Below, piece by piece: positions 24,792-34,326 of a stretch of 64,000 bases of DNA (within the stretch, counting starts at the first letter, position 1; the number at the start of each line of letters is the position of its first letter). The stretch covers positions 1 to 64,000 of the forward strand of contig NZ_BMFR01000010.1 in NCBI RefSeq assembly GCF_014638995.1, read 5' to 3'. Both the position numbers and the translations under genes were made by a program. Origin of the DNA: Virgibacillus oceani (GTDB lineage: Bacteria; Bacillota; Bacilli; Bacillales; Amphibacillaceae). The notes under the pieces were generated by a model. It saw only the letters and a list, made by a program, of their open reading frames with translations. It had not been told where the DNA came from and made no database searches.

Positions 24792-25721
24792 ATGTACACA
24801 GAAATAAACAAACAACTTGTTCAAATTAAGGCGACACTGCGGAAGAAGAACAAATGGGAGAGGCAATTGACAGATTATCGGGAAGAACTATCGGAAATAG
24901 CGGATCTAGTAAATACTCTGGAAAACCAGCTTACCGATGAAATGAAGGATGTTAAGAAGCTGGAAGGTGTAAGTTTAACCAGCTTATTTCAAACATTTTT
25001 TGGATCAAAGGAAGAAAAGCTTAGAAAAGAAAAACAGGAAGCAGCGGCTGTTCAAGTGAAGCTGAAAGAAACGAAAAATGAAATCAATGATTCTATTGCA
25101 GCGCTTCAAACTAATTTACAAGATGTGGTTACTGCTGAAAACGAGTATCAGCATGTATTAGCTGTAAAGGAAGAAATGATAGACAAAAGCAATTCTGCCG
25201 CTGCGGATGAATTATACAACATAAGTGAACAAGAGGGTGACGTTCAGGCATATATTATCGAGCTGAACGAAGCGGTTGACGCAGGGAATCGTGTTACATA
25301 CGAACTTGAAAATGCTGTAAGTTCGCTTGAGAGTGCTGCTGGATGGGGGACATTCGATATGTTCGGTGGCGGTGCAATCTCCGGAATGGTCAAGCACAGT
25401 CATATTGATGAAGCTACAGCATCTATTCATCAGGCACAATCTAAAATGAGAAGCTTCCAAAAAGAATTGCTTGATCTAGGTGAAACAGCCAATTTGCAAA
25501 TAGAGATTTCCGGAATGCTAAAATTTGCCGACTTTTTCTTCGACGGGATCATATCGGATTGGATGGTTCAAGGTAAAATTCAAGATTCGTTGGAACAAGC
25601 TCGAAATCAACTGTCTACCGTGAATGACATCATAAGAAATTTGAAAGCAGAAGCAGAGCAAAAAGATCGTGAATTAGCTGAAATTGAACAAGAAAGAAAA
25701 AATTTAATTGAGTCTTATTAG
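24792..25721 (+). CDS. Coiled-coil protein, 309 aa, unknown function
   Basis: Residues 1-150 and 200-309 are highly charged with heptad-like I/L spacing, predicted long coiled coils, interrupted near residues 180-200 by a Gly-rich segment (AGWGTFDMFGGGAISGM). There is no signal peptide or membrane helix. The RBS AAAGGGGG lies 5-6 nt before the ATG. Its layout recalls cytoplasmic structural or phage-shock-like coiled-coil proteins, but no family was recognised. It is followed by a pair of interspersed palindromes. Confidence 0.75.
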   Translation: MYTEINKQLVQIKATLRKKNKWERQLTDYREELSEIADLVNTLENQLTDEMKDVKKLEGVSLTSLFQTFFGSKEEKLRKEKQEAAAVQVKLKETKNEINDSIAALQTNLQDVVTAENEYQHVLAVKEEMIDKSNSAAADELYNISEQEGDVQAYIIELNEAVDAGNRVTYELENAVSSLESAAGWGTFDMFGGGAISGMVKHSHIDEATASIHQAQSKMRSFQKELLDLGETANLQIEISGMLKFADFFFDGIISDWMVQGKIQDSLEQARNQLSTVNDIIRNLKAEAEQKDRELAEIEQERKNLIESY

Positions 25722-25730
25722 CGGATATGG

Positions 25731-25820
25731 TGGGACACGGGGTCAGACCCCGTGTCCCATAGCTTGACGATGTGACCGTGGCAAAAAAGGATGGGACAAA
25801 GGGACTGACCCCTTGTCCCA
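25731..25820. repeat. Two GGGAC...GTCCC palindromes 31 bp apart
   Basis: 25731-25759 is an almost perfect 29-bp palindrome (TGGGACACGGGGTC with GACCCCGTGTCCCA around a central CA step); 25792-25820 is a diverged copy. They lie between two converging gene ends, 4 nt from the dtpT stop. Confidence 0.9.
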
Positions 25821-25824
25821 CATC

Positions 25825-27234
25825 TTATCTGTTGTCAACTTCATCGAGTTCGTCCAGGTACATGAGTTTTTGGATTGGTTTGGTCAGTGCCAGTAAAAGC
25901 AGACCAAGTGCTATCGCTGCGATGCCGAGGTAGGCGAATATTTCGAGATAGCCAAAGGTAGTTGTTAATGAGGCCACATGTCCAGCCAGATAGTTAGCCG
26001 CTGCATTGCTCAGGAACCAAACACCCATCAGCAGGGAGGCAAACTTCAGTGGCGACATTTTCGTCACCATTGATAATCCGATTGGTGACAGGCACAATTC
26101 CCCAAGTGTATGCATCAAGTAGGTGAAAATCATGAATAACATGTTTGCCTTAACCGTAATGTTGCCCTCATCACTTCCGGTCATTAATACCGCCGGAACC
26201 ATAATCATAAAGCCAAGTCCAAGCAGCATTAAGCCAAATGACATTTTTGTCGGTATGGAAAAGTCCCCTCGGTCTGTCCGTGACAGCTTGACCCAAATTG
26301 CTGATATGATTGGCGCCAGAAGCAATATGAACAATGGATTCAGCGATTGGAACCACGAAACTGGCACTTCCCACCCGAAAAGGGTTCGATCAATGAAATC
26401 CCTTGTATAAAGTGTAAAGGAAGCACCAGCTTGTTCAAAGCCAACCCAGAACATAATAACAAATGCAGCTAAGATAAAGATGACGGCTGTTCGATGCCTT
26501 TCATTACGTGTTAATGGTTTTGCATTTTCAGAATTGGATGGGGTAGCTTTTTCCCGTGATGGCTTTTTGCCGACATCACCAAGATATTTATTAGATAGAG
26601 TCGTAAACAAGATTTGGCCGATAATCATCCCAATTGAGGATGCCAGGAAAGCATAATGATAACCAAAATGTTCAACACCGTTCTGGTTTGAATAGAACCA
26701 TTCCCCATAAATAAGTCCTGCGATTAGCGGCGAGAAGAAGGCACCAAGGTTAATTCCCATATAAAATATGGTAAACGCAGAATCTTTCCGTTCGTCATTC
26801 TTGTCGTAAAGTTCCCCGACTAAGGTTGAAATATTAGGCTTGAAAAAACCGTTACCTATAATCAGAAGAAATAAACCAAGATAAAGTCCCCATTGATGCT
26901 GCACAGCAAATAAAGTAAAATCGCCTAATGCCATTGTTATCCCGCCAATGGTGATAGCGGTTCTTAAGCCCATTAGCCGGTCGGTCAGCCAGCCGCCAAT
27001 CATGGGAGTCAAATAAACCAGACCTGTATATAAACCATACAATTGCAAAGCAGTAGCATTGTCCATTCCAAGACCGCCGCTAATAAACTGTTCAGTCAAA
27101 TAAAGTACGAGGATACCTCTCATCCCGTAATAACTGTAGCGCTCCCACATTTCCGTGATAAACAGCAGAAATAAGCCTTTCGGATGTTTTCGTTTGCCCT
27201 GCTTATCCACATTGCCTTCTATCACACTAGCCAA
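25825..27234 (-). CDS. POT/PTR family peptide transporter (DtpT-like)
   Basis: The 469-aa protein has about 14 membrane helices and the proton-dependent oligopeptide transporter hallmarks: an ITEMWERYSYYGMRGILVLYL start, GGWLTDRLMG, the NPNISTLVGELY-like motif in FFKPNISTLVGELYD, and the late TLGELCLSPIGLSMV. The ExxERF/Y motif (EMWERYSYY) near residue 29-35 carries the proton-coupling residues. It imports di- and tripeptides into the cell with protons. It is transcribed alone, convergent with the coiled-coil gene. Confidence 0.92.
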   Translation of the reverse strand: MASVIEGNVDKQGKRKHPKGLFLLFITEMWERYSYYGMRGILVLYLTEQFISGGLGMDNATALQLYGLYTGLVYLTPMIGGWLTDRLMGLRTAITIGGITMALGDFTLFAVQHQWGLYLGLFLLIIGNGFFKPNISTLVGELYDKNDERKDSAFTIFYMGINLGAFFSPLIAGLIYGEWFYSNQNGVEHFGYHYAFLASSIGMIIGQILFTTLSNKYLGDVGKKPSREKATPSNSENAKPLTRNERHRTAVIFILAAFVIMFWVGFEQAGASFTLYTRDFIDRTLFGWEVPVSWFQSLNPLFILLLAPIISAIWVKLSRTDRGDFSIPTKMSFGLMLLGLGFMIMVPAVLMTGSDEGNITVKANMLFMIFTYLMHTLGELCLSPIGLSMVTKMSPLKFASLLMGVWFLSNAAANYLAGHVASLTTTFGYLEIFAYLGIAAIALGLLLLALTKPIQKLMYLDELDEVDNR

Positions 27235-27364
27235 GAGGACTCCTTCCTCAAAAATTGGAAGTAATTTTAGGTGGGAGGAGAATTGGCGGTTTTATTAATT
27301 GATTTAGCACCCTTTTATTGGTAATATAAATTATACAGAAACATACGTTTGGGGGGGTGGGCGA

Positions 27365-28801
27365 ATGGCAGGCTATAAAACGATGCAAATTTGGGTAAAA
27401 AAAGGACATCGAATGTATGGATACTTTGAGGAAATGTGTCAAAACGCGAAGAATATGCATCATACGACAAACTTTTATATACGACAAGTATATACTGCTC
27501 TCACGCAAGAAAAAGCATTGCAACCTCTTCAAAAAGAAGTGCTGGATAATATTCGAATTCACTTACCTGAAATCAATGCGAATCAACTCGCTGCTTATCG
27601 AAAGAAAGTGGTAAAAGAAGAAGCAATACCTAGTGATAAGAGAAAAGAAGTTACATGCTTTTTATTTGAAGAGCCAACAAAAGAAAAACCATATATCAAT
27701 TATAACGTTATAGATGCTCTTTTTAAATCAATGTCTCAAAACGATTATCGTTCTTTACCAGTTCAATCAAGCCAATGGGTTATGAAAGTAGTTTTCCAAA
27801 ACTGGAAATCATTTTATGCAAGTTTACGGGAATATAGAAACACGCCTTCTAAGTTCAAGGCTAGACCAAAAATCCCGGGATACAGCCGTTCGAAAGAAAA
27901 AGAAGTAACATTTTCCAACCAAGATTGCGTGATAAGGGATCATAAGTTTTTGAAGTTTCCCAAAACAAAGGAACGATTAAATATCGGTAAATTGGGTTGG
28001 ATAGAGGGGAAGCTAAAACAAGTTCGAGTTATCCCAAAGTATGGTCAGTATGTAGTTGGAATTATCTTCGCAGTTCCTCCAGCACAAGAATCAAGAGAGT
28101 CCAAGAATCGTTACCTGTCGATTGACTTAGGAATTGATAATCTTGCAACCATCGTTACGAATACTGGCGAAAGACCTGTATTAGTAAAGGGCAAAACTAT
28201 CAAATCGATTAATCAACGCTTTAACCAATTGAAATCTCATTATACGGGTATTCTTCGTCAGGGAAAGAACACCAGCCAAGGTTCATTTACATCCAAACGA
28301 TTAGAAAAAATCAACAACAAGCGCTTTAATCAACTAAAAGACCTATTCCATAAAGCGAGTTATCAAATTGAAAAACTGGCTTTGGAAAATGATATTGATA
28401 CGTTTATTATCGGTCATAACAAAGGTTGGAAAGACCATTCAAATATGGGAAAAAGAAATAATCAAACGTTTATAACCATACCCCATCGACTTTTAGTTCA
28501 GATGATCACCTATAAGGTCGAACGTCATGGTATAAAAGTGATTATGACGGAAGAATCCTACACGTCACAAGCAAGTTTTCTGGATTATGATGACATTCCC
28601 GTTTATGGGGAGGAGATGAATAACTCATTTTCAGGGAAGCGTGTGAAGCGAGGATTATACCGTTCAAAGAATGGCACACACATGAATGCCGATGTAAATG
28701 GTGCTGCAAATATCATGAAAAAAGTATTCCGGGACGCATTTAAGGAACCTTTTGCCTGCACAGAAACCTTATTGTATCCAATATCGGTCACACTAAAATA
28801 A
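27365..28801 (+). CDS. tnpB: TnpB RNA-guided nuclease, rearranged RuvC site
   Basis: The 478-aa protein is full length for its clade, with RuvC-I Asp (about residue 254) in LSIDLGIDNLATI and RuvC-III Asp in NADVNGAANI. The place of the canonical RuvC-II glutamate (xIEDL) reads FIIGHNKGWK, without Glu, while a Glu pair lies later in IMTEESYTSQASF (residues 396-397). There is no Cys4 zinc ribbon. TnpB clades with a relocated catalytic glutamate are known, so it may still be active. TnpB cuts DNA guided by the element's omega RNA next to a TAM. The G-rich site GGGGGGGTG precedes the ATG. An almost identical partial copy lies at 1-378. Confidence 0.93.
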   Translation: MAGYKTMQIWVKKGHRMYGYFEEMCQNAKNMHHTTNFYIRQVYTALTQEKALQPLQKEVLDNIRIHLPEINANQLAAYRKKVVKEEAIPSDKRKEVTCFLFEEPTKEKPYINYNVIDALFKSMSQNDYRSLPVQSSQWVMKVVFQNWKSFYASLREYRNTPSKFKARPKIPGYSRSKEKEVTFSNQDCVIRDHKFLKFPKTKERLNIGKLGWIEGKLKQVRVIPKYGQYVVGIIFAVPPAQESRESKNRYLSIDLGIDNLATIVTNTGERPVLVKGKTIKSINQRFNQLKSHYTGILRQGKNTSQGSFTSKRLEKINNKRFNQLKDLFHKASYQIEKLALENDIDTFIIGHNKGWKDHSNMGKRNNQTFITIPHRLLVQMITYKVERHGIKVIMTEESYTSQASFLDYDDIPVYGEEMNNSFSGKRVKRGLYRSKNGTHMNADVNGAANIMKKVFRDAFKEPFACTETLLYPISVTLK

Positions 28802-28960
28802 ACGTAATCCCAAAAGGCAAGACCAATGGGATAGCGGGGTTGGGTGTTTTTAGCACACCAATGTGTCAACTCCACTGGTGGTTAATCGTCATCTTGAAAG
28901 TCGATACCCCAGAAACCCCCACTTCAAATTTTGTAGAAATTAAGTGGCGGGAGTATTCAT
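28802..28960 (+). ncRNA. TnpB element right end / 3' part of omega RNA, copy 2
   Basis: Nearly identical to 379-537 (one visible change near the end, GAAAG for GAGAG). The right-end hairpin again involves CCCCACTT and AAGTGGCGGG. Bases from 28961 (TGTGTCCAACTAAACC...) would act as the guide. Confidence 0.7.
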
Positions 28961-29183
28961 TGTGTCCAACTAAACCCCTCCAAATATTGAACTATGTGTT
29001 TTTGGGATAGTTTTAGTATTGTGTAAAAGTTTGTGATGTATGTGCTGAATGAATTGTCCAACGTAATAAAATAAATTTACAGACTGTTTTGTGAAGTCTA
29101 TAAATAGCATTTTAAAATATGGTATTATGATAACGTGTCTGCATGAAATACATATAACGAACAAACGAAATGGAGGAAGGAAT

Positions 29184-29876
29184 ATGAAAATAGTGGAATT
29201 GCCAATTGAATATGAATTAAATGGACAGAAGGAACGGATTAATCCAAGCTTAATTAGTGTGAACAATGAACTGACGCTGGTCGATACCGGGAATCCAAAT
29301 TTTTTACCCTTAATCGAAAGTGAAATATTGAAAAATGGGTATGAAATGAAAAATTTAAGGAATATCATCATTACCCACTATGATATTGACCATATCGGTT
29401 CCGTATATGATTTCAAGGAAAAGTACCCTTGGATTACGATCCTATCCAGTGAGATTGAAGCAAAATATATTAGCGGAAAAACGAAATCGGAGAGATTGGT
29501 TCAAGCCGAAGAATTATTACAGCATTTGCCAGAGGAAGAAATGGACTTTGGCAAATGGTTCATCCAGCAGCTGAATAATTTGAAACATGTTCCAATAGAT
29601 AAAACGGTACATGATGGTGATATGATTTTGGATAACACATGCAGGGTGATTGCAACACCAGGGCATACATCAGGGCATATTTCCTTATATTTTCCAAGCT
29701 TAAAAAGCGTTATTACAGCTGACGCGGCTGGTAAAGAAAATCATGCATTAGTCATTGTTAATCCACACTTTTGCTTGGATAGTGAGAATGCAGAAAAATC
29801 TTTGGCAAAATTAAAAGAGCTTCATGCCGAACATTACTATTGCTATCATGGTGGAAAACTTAGTGTAAACAGCTAA
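29184..29876 (+). CDS. MBL-fold metallo-hydrolase
   Basis: The 230-aa protein has the MBL motif as THYDIDHIG (H65, D67, D69, H70), a common variant of HxHxDH, then TPGHTSGHISLYF and TADAAG for the other ligands, and YYCYHGG at the end. This resembles the YflN/lactonase-like MBL group; the substrate is unknown. The open frame starts at 29091, but GGAGGAAGGAAT precedes ATG 29184. It is a single-gene transcript beside the TnpB element. Confidence 0.87.
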   Translation: MKIVELPIEYELNGQKERINPSLISVNNELTLVDTGNPNFLPLIESEILKNGYEMKNLRNIIITHYDIDHIGSVYDFKEKYPWITILSSEIEAKYISGKTKSERLVQAEELLQHLPEEEMDFGKWFIQQLNNLKHVPIDKTVHDGDMILDNTCRVIATPGHTSGHISLYFPSLKSVITADAAGKENHALVIVNPHFCLDSENAEKSLAKLKELHAEHYYCYHGGKLSVNS

Positions 29877-29900
29877 GTGCAATTGTACGTGAATAGCATC

Positions 29901-29929
29901 GAATATTTCCTTTTCCTTTACCTATACTA
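29901..29929 (+). promoter_or_regulatory. Candidate sigma-G promoter of the small basic gene
   Basis: GAATA (29901-29905), 17 nt, TATACTA (29923-29929) resembles sigma-G (GAATA-N17/18-CATACTA) and lies about 23 nt before the TTG start. Confidence 0.5.
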
Positions 29930-29951
29930 AGGCAAAAAAGGAGGGATATTT

Positions 29952-30134
29952 TTGGCGAAACGAACAAAGAAAAATGATCCGCAGCAGAAGAATAAAAAAG
30001 GGTTTGATTCCAGTAAAACGGATTCCGAGTTCTCTAAGGAATTTGGCAGTGCCAATGCTAATCGGGCACATAAAGCAAAAGCTAAGAAGGAAAAAGCATC
30101 TAAAAACAAGGGTGAATGGAAAGGGATGCACTAA
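29952..30134 (+). CDS. Small basic protein, possibly a gamma-type small acid-soluble spore protein
   Basis: The 60-aa protein is rich in K, S, N and A, with no hydrophobic core and the motif SEFSKEFGSANANRAHKAK, which recalls the EFxxETNAxxV repeat of gamma-type SASP. The start is TTG 29952 with AAAGGAGGG upstream. A sigma-G-like promoter, as expected for forespore genes, precedes it. The sequence match is partial, so the SASP identity is only a suggestion; another small spore or YfhD-like protein is possible. Confidence 0.6.
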   Translation: MAKRTKKNDPQQKNKKGFDSSKTDSEFSKEFGSANANRAHKAKAKKEKASKNKGEWKGMH

Positions 30135-30154
30135 CTTCGAAGGGGGCATAAGTA

Positions 30155-30280
30155 ATGTCTAAACCCAAACGACAGCAAGAACGAGAATGGCGAGGCAGAA
30201 AAGCTGCACAAAATCCGCATGGGAAAGTCCGTTCTTTTGATCAGATAGCGGATGAAGCGGGGAAAGATGGGGATAAGTAA
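30155..30280 (+). CDS. Small DUF6254-like protein, 41 aa
   Basis: This 41-codon frame, starting ATG 30155 after AGGGGG with 8-nt spacing, reads MSKPKRQQEREWRGRK then ANPHGKVRSF-like residues and an acidic end. It matches the remembered pattern of the short DUF6254 family of Bacillaceae. It starts 20 nt after the small basic gene, so it is probably co-transcribed, and a terminator follows at 30346. Function unknown. Confidence 0.65.
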   Translation: MSKPKRQQEREWRGRKAAQNPHGKVRSFDQIADEAGKDGDK

Positions 30281-30345
30281 GTTACCTATCTGTCGATAAA
30301 ATGTTGTGATGTACGTTTAACAAAAAATTGCAGGTAAAATGAATG

Positions 30346-30396
30346 AAAAACAGCCGTGAATCCAGCCTTGTTGCTGACTTTTTGGCTGTTTTTTTG
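30346..30396 (+). terminator. Terminator after the two small genes
   Basis: AAACAGCC pairs with GGCTGTTT around a 28-nt loop, followed by TTTTT. Downstream to 30568 there is only the ars promoter region. Confidence 0.7.
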
Positions 30397-30502
30397 TTGG
30401 GATTGTGGGAGAAAGAAAATTCAATAGCTGGTATGAGTGGTTGCTGTGCTTGCTGGAATATATACGTTAGGTAAAGCGGGTCAAGAGACACACCTCTGCC
30501 AG

Positions 30503-30545
30503 ATTTAATTTGTTTATATAAGCAAATAGTTATATGCTAATATAT
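30503..30545 (+). promoter_or_regulatory. Candidate ArsR operator/promoter
   Basis: An AT-rich stretch with the imperfect dyad AGCAAATAGTTATATGCT lies just upstream of arsR, where an ArsR-family operator is expected. A -10-like TATATG and TAATATA lie in it. Assignment by position and symmetry only. Confidence 0.4.
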
Positions 30546-30568
30546 GAAAGGGAGCAGGGGGTGACAAT

Positions 30569-30901
30569 TTGTTAGATATTGAAAAAGTTGCTTTAACGCT
30601 AAAGTTGTTAGGCGATAAAACACGACTAACGATGGTTGGGCTTTTAAAGGATAATGAATGCTGTGTTTGTGAGTTTGTGGAAGTTTTTCAAATGAGCCAG
30701 CCTTCGATCAGTCAGCATCTGCGCAAGTTAAGGGATGCTGGTATTGTGAAGGAAAAACGTAAAGGACAATGGATCTTTTATTCGTTAAATAGGGAAAATG
30801 AAAGCTATCCTTTGGTAATGACTATTTTGGATCATCTGCCAAATCAAAAAGAAAAGCTCGTTTGCTTGGAAAAGGCGGGTAAGCGAATTGTTTGTGATTA
30901 A
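30569..30901 (+). CDS. arsR: ArsR-family arsenic-responsive repressor
   Basis: The 110-aa winged-helix protein has the ArsR helix MSQPSISQHLRKLRDAGIVKE (recognition helix) and Cys residues in ECCVCEF (C31, C32, C34) that match the arsenite-sensing site of ArsR-type regulators. It represses its own operon until arsenite or antimonite binds. The start is TTG 30569 with GGGGGTG upstream. It is the first gene of arsR-arsB-arsC (13-nt and 28-nt gaps). Confidence 0.9.
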   Translation: MLDIEKVALTLKLLGDKTRLTMVGLLKDNECCVCEFVEVFQMSQPSISQHLRKLRDAGIVKEKRKGQWIFYSLNRENESYPLVMTILDHLPNQKEKLVCLEKAGKRIVCD

Positions 30902-30913
30902 GGAGGAATTAAG

Positions 30914-32215
30914 TTGGATGTATCAGTTTACTTAGCCGTTGGGATTTTTATCGCCACCTTGGTACTCGTTATTTGGCAGCCTAAAGGCCTAGGGATTGGC
31001 TGGAGTGCCTGCGGTGGAGCAATCCTAGCCCTTGTTGCAGGTGTAGTGACGTGGGGGGATGTCCTAACGGTTACAGGTATTGTTTGGAATGCCACACTAA
31101 CCTTTGTAGCAGTTATTCTAATTTCACTTATTCTTGATGAAATCGGATTTTTTGAATGGGCTGCATTACATATGGCCAGAATAGCCAAAGGTAATGGCAT
31201 AAGAATGTTTGTTTATATAATTTTATTAGGAGCCATCGTTGCAGCATTTTTCGCTAATGATGGTGCTGCACTCATTTTGACACCAATTGTATTAGCGATG
31301 GTACGTAACTTGAACTTTAAGGAAAAAATGATTTTACCGTTTATCATGGCGAGTGGATTCATTGCGGATACCGCATCACTGCCTTTAATTGTAAGTAACC
31401 TGGTGAACATTGTTTCCGCAGACTATTTTGGGATTGGGTTTGTGGAATATGTTTCCCGCATGATTATCCCGAACGTATTCTCAATAATGGCCAGTATTCT
31501 TGTCTTATATCTATTTTTCCGTAAACGTATTCCGAAACAATATGATGTAACCCAGTTAAAAGAACCAAATCAAGCGATACGAGATCCTTTCATGTTCAGG
31601 ATTTCCTGGATTGTTTTAGCGGCATTGCTGGCGGGCTATTTTGGAAGTGAAGCAGTTGGCATTCCCGTTTCGATTGTAGCTGGTGTCATAGCTATTTTAT
31701 TCCTGATTATGGCTAGACGCAGCCCGGCAGTACAAACGTCAACCGTTGTTAAAGGCGCTCCATGGGCAATTGTATTTTTCTCCATTGGAATGTATGTTGT
31801 GGTGTATGGTCTGCAAAATGCTGGATTGACAAGTGTTTTAGCCGATTTAATACAATGGACTGCCGATCAAGGCTTATATGTTGCAACAATTGGGATGGGT
31901 TTTATTGCGGCGATTTTGTCATCGATTATGAACAATATGCCAACCGTTATGATTGATGCGCTAGCGATCTCAGATGTTCAAACAACCGGAGAAATTAACG
32001 AAGCCCTTATTTATGCCAATGTCATTGGATCCGATTTGGGACCTAAAATAACACCAATTGGTTCTCTTGCAACATTATTATGGCTTCATGTACTATCGCT
32101 AAAAGGTGTAAAAATTTCCTGGGGCTACTATTTTAAAGTAGGAATTACGCTTACAATCCCAACATTATTGATCACACTTACCGGGTTAGCATTATGGCTC
32201 TGGGTAATTTTATAG
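30914..32215 (+). CDS. arsB: ArsB arsenite efflux permease
   Basis: The 433-aa protein has about 11-12 membrane helices of the ArsB/NhaD superfamily, with [14 protein letters not shown] and [15 protein letters not shown] matching conserved loops of ArsB and [10 protein letters not shown] late. It exports arsenite by proton antiport. It starts at TTG 30914 with AAGGAGGAAT upstream, 13 nt after arsR. Confidence 0.9.
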   Translation: MDVSVYLAVGIFIATLVLVIWQPKGLGIGWSACGGAILALVAGVVTWGDVLTVTGIVWNATLTFVAVILISLILDEIGFFEWAALHMARIAKGNGIRMFVYIILLGAIVAAFFANDGAALILTPIVLAMVRNLNFKEKMILPFIMASGFIADTASLPLIVSNLVNIVSADYFGIGFVEYVSRMIIPNVFSIMASILVLYLFFRKRIPKQYDVTQLKEPNQAIRDPFMFRISWIVLAALLAGYFGSEAVGIPVSIVAGVIAILFLIMARRSPAVQTSTVVKGAPWAIVFFSIGMYVVVYGLQNAGLTSVLADLIQWTADQGLYVATIGMGFIAAILSSIMNNMPTVMIDALAISDVQTTGEINEALIYANVIGSDLGPKITPIGSLATLLWLHVLSLKGVKISWGYYFKVGITLTIPTLLITLTGLALWLWVIL

Positions 32216-32242
32216 ATGGAAGAAAAGGGGTGGCAGACGATA

Positions 32243-32662
32243 ATGTCCAAAAAAGCAATTTACTTTTTATGCACGGGTAATTCCTGCAGAAGTCAAATGG
32301 CAGAAGGTTATGCGAAAAAATATTTGGGAAGTGATTGGGAAGTCCGGAGCGCCGGAATCGAAGCACATGGGTTAAACCCGAACGCGGTCAAAGCTATGAA
32401 TGAGGTGGGCATTGATATTTCTGATCAAGAGTCAGAGATGATTGATCCGGAATTTTTGAATCATGCAACGATCGCGGTAACACTTTGCGGGGATGCAAAA
32501 GATAAATGTCCTGTGACACCGCCACATGTAAAACGGGAACATTGGGGGTTTGATGATCCAGCAAAAGCGGAAGGAACGGTTGAAGAGAAGTGGGAAGTGT
32601 TCCAGCGTGTTCGGGATGAGATTGGTAATCGTATTAAACGGTTTGCGGAGACTGGTGAATAG
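32243..32662 (+). CDS. arsC: ArsC, thioredoxin-type arsenate reductase
   Basis: The 139-aa protein carries the low-molecular-weight phosphatase-like P-loop CTGNSCRS (nucleophile C10, R16) and the redox pair in [11 protein letters not shown] (C82, C89), the three-Cys relay of the Staphylococcus/Bacillus-type thioredoxin-coupled ArsC. It reduces arsenate to arsenite for ArsB. The frame is open from 32216, but GGGGTGG fits ATG 32243, which gives the family length. Closes the ars operon. Confidence 0.93.
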   Translation: MSKKAIYFLCTGNSCRSQMAEGYAKKYLGSDWEVRSAGIEAHGLNPNAVKAMNEVGIDISDQESEMIDPEFLNHATIAVTLCGDAKDKCPVTPPHVKREHWGFDDPAKAEGTVEEKWEVFQRVRDEIGNRIKRFAETGE

Positions 32663-32723
32663 GCTAAAAGATGCCATTATTGCGTAAATGTTATTAGCCT
32701 TAATGAAGCCATTTACAAGTTGA

Positions 32724-32764
32724 AGCGGGACAAGGGATCTGACCGGGCTGACCCCTTGTCCCGA
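32724..32764. repeat. GGGAC...GTCCC palindrome copy
   Basis: GCGGGACAAGGGATCTGACC...GGGCTGACCCCTTGTCCCG: a longer, slightly expanded copy between the converging arsC and SEC-C gene ends; its end touches the SEC-C stop codon. Confidence 0.85.
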
Positions 32765-33988
32765 TTATCTCCCGCAGCATTTCTTATACTTCTTTCCGCT
32801 GCCGCATGGGCATGGATCATTTCGTCCGACTTTCTTTTTCGTTTTGAAATCAATGACGTTATTTGTGTTGTTTGGCAATGGCTGCATATGTTTCTTATCT
32901 ATTTCTAATAATTCTGTTGAGGTATATCCTTTAAGGAACCATTCCCTCGTGTTATTCATCAGGTTAACAAGTGGTTCCATGAATGCTTGTACTTTTTCTA
33001 AACTGTCTATTTCAAAACTTTGTTGCAGAAACTGAAGAACATCCTGTGGGCCATCCCCGATTCTGGTAGCATAAACACATTCCTCAGCAAATCCATCTGC
33101 TTCTTTCTTACTAACTTCATAATTTTGTGTAAGGAAGGTGACGAATTGCCTGTAGCTGCTGTTTCGCTCTACATAATTTGGGACTCCGGCATCTAGGAGC
33201 TGTTCCTTGGTAAATGGATAGTATGGAACGTCTTTTCTGCTGCGGTGCTCTTTCACGACACGCCCCGAGTCGAAAACCCTACCTTGTGAAAAACCGTTCC
33301 CGTCAACCCTGATTTCGTTGTAGCAATCCACCGCATCGTGCATAATGTCAAAGAAATTCTTCACATCCATATTGTAATCAGAATACTTTTCCACCATTCT
33401 AATTAATGTGGTCCCTGAAAGTGTTCCATAGTAGTATAGAAGGCCCTGTGCCAGCTTAATCCATTCTGTGTTTCTTTTTGTAATGGTTTTTAATTTTGTA
33501 TGATTGATGGTTTGGAATCGCTCGACCAGTTCACTTGGCATGACGGCAACTTTTTCCCCATTATTTGTTCCGGTAAAAATGAGGCCGTACTGCTCAAGGT
33601 TTTTAAGCAGGTCCAAAGAAAATTTAGCAGCATCAACTGAACCACCTTGATGGGCCAATTTATCAATAATGCTGTAACGTTCCACATCGAAATGAAGGCA
33701 AATCGTTTCAAACTTTTCCGGTATTTTTGTCTCTAGCAGCTTGATGAGCTCAACTTTTTTCAAGGAGCTGGCGTTTGGAATGGTAAGCGTTTTCCGAATA
33801 TTCGTCAATTCATCTTTTGTAAATCTGCTTAATACATCGTAAAGGGTGGAAGGTACGTTGATCTCACGCCAGGTTCGTTTTTCTGCTTTTTCTTCTAAAT
33901 CATGCCGTATTTCCTTCAGTCCATCAAGAACTTTCATTAGTCCTTTTTCCAGTTCCTTGTCTTTGGTTCTGTTACTCAACGCAATCAC
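32765..33988 (-). CDS. SEC-C motif protein, 407 aa
   Basis: The protein ends in the zinc-binding SEC-C motif [20 protein letters not shown] (Cys, Cys, Cys, Cys-His type cluster), while the first 380 residues are soluble, mostly helical and carry no family motif I recognise apart from a SAP-like/Rho-N-like stretch near residues 55-90 ([11 protein letters not shown]). SEC-C tails occur on SecA and on many standalone bacterial proteins, so its role is open. The stop lies right at the palindrome. Start at ATG 33988; AGAGGTG lies upstream. Confidence 0.8.
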   Translation of the reverse strand: MIALSNRTKDKELEKGLMKVLDGLKEIRHDLEEKAEKRTWREINVPSTLYDVLSRFTKDELTNIRKTLTIPNASSLKKVELIKLLETKIPEKFETICLHFDVERYSIIDKLAHQGGSVDAAKFSLDLLKNLEQYGLIFTGTNNGEKVAVMPSELVERFQTINHTKLKTITKRNTEWIKLAQGLLYYYGTLSGTTLIRMVEKYSDYNMDVKNFFDIMHDAVDCYNEIRVDGNGFSQGRVFDSGRVVKEHRSRKDVPYYPFTKEQLLDAGVPNYVERNSSYRQFVTFLTQNYEVSKKEADGFAEECVYATRIGDGPQDVLQFLQQSFEIDSLEKVQAFMEPLVNLMNNTREWFLKGYTSTELLEIDKKHMQPLPNNTNNVIDFKTKKKVGRNDPCPCGSGKKYKKCCGR

Positions 33989-34263
33989 CTCTTAAATCTA
34001 TTTAAAGCCTGTCGTTTACATCCGTGGTTACTTTAATAGTAATGGATTTCGTACATAAATTTCAACGTATTCGTATACAACCGTCATTTATGAGTATAAA
34101 AAACGTGTACTCCAATTGATAAGGTTAAGGTCAGTTAATTTAGCCGATCATTTTATGGGGGGGTTGCTCCAGTTTGTAGATGTTATCATTGCACATCAAG
34201 GGTTACAGGGGAATAATGGTACTAATCCAGTAATTCCCACACAGCCCATTTTGTAAGTTATAT

Positions 34264-34291
34264 ACCCAAAATTAAAACGGATGAATAAAAT
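34264..34291 (+). promoter_or_regulatory. Candidate sigma-K promoter of the Tyr-rich protein gene
   Basis: AC, 17 nt, GAATAAAAT, the same block and spacing as at 2437-2464. Confidence 0.5.
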
Positions 34292-34326
34292 ACAGGTAAT
34301 ACCGGAAACATGGGAGGAGAGTTGAT

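Larger units (their letters stand above)
27300..28960 (+). mobile_element. IS200/IS605-type TnpB-only element, complete copy
   Basis: This contains a full tnpB, no tnpA, and a right end at 28960 fixed by divergence from copy 1 (right end 537). The left end lies between the dtpT start and tnpB (about 27285-27345) but cannot be fixed because copy 1's left part is outside the window. An imperfect hairpin lies just inside the right end. It sits between the peptide transporter and a metallo-hydrolase. Confidence 0.8.
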
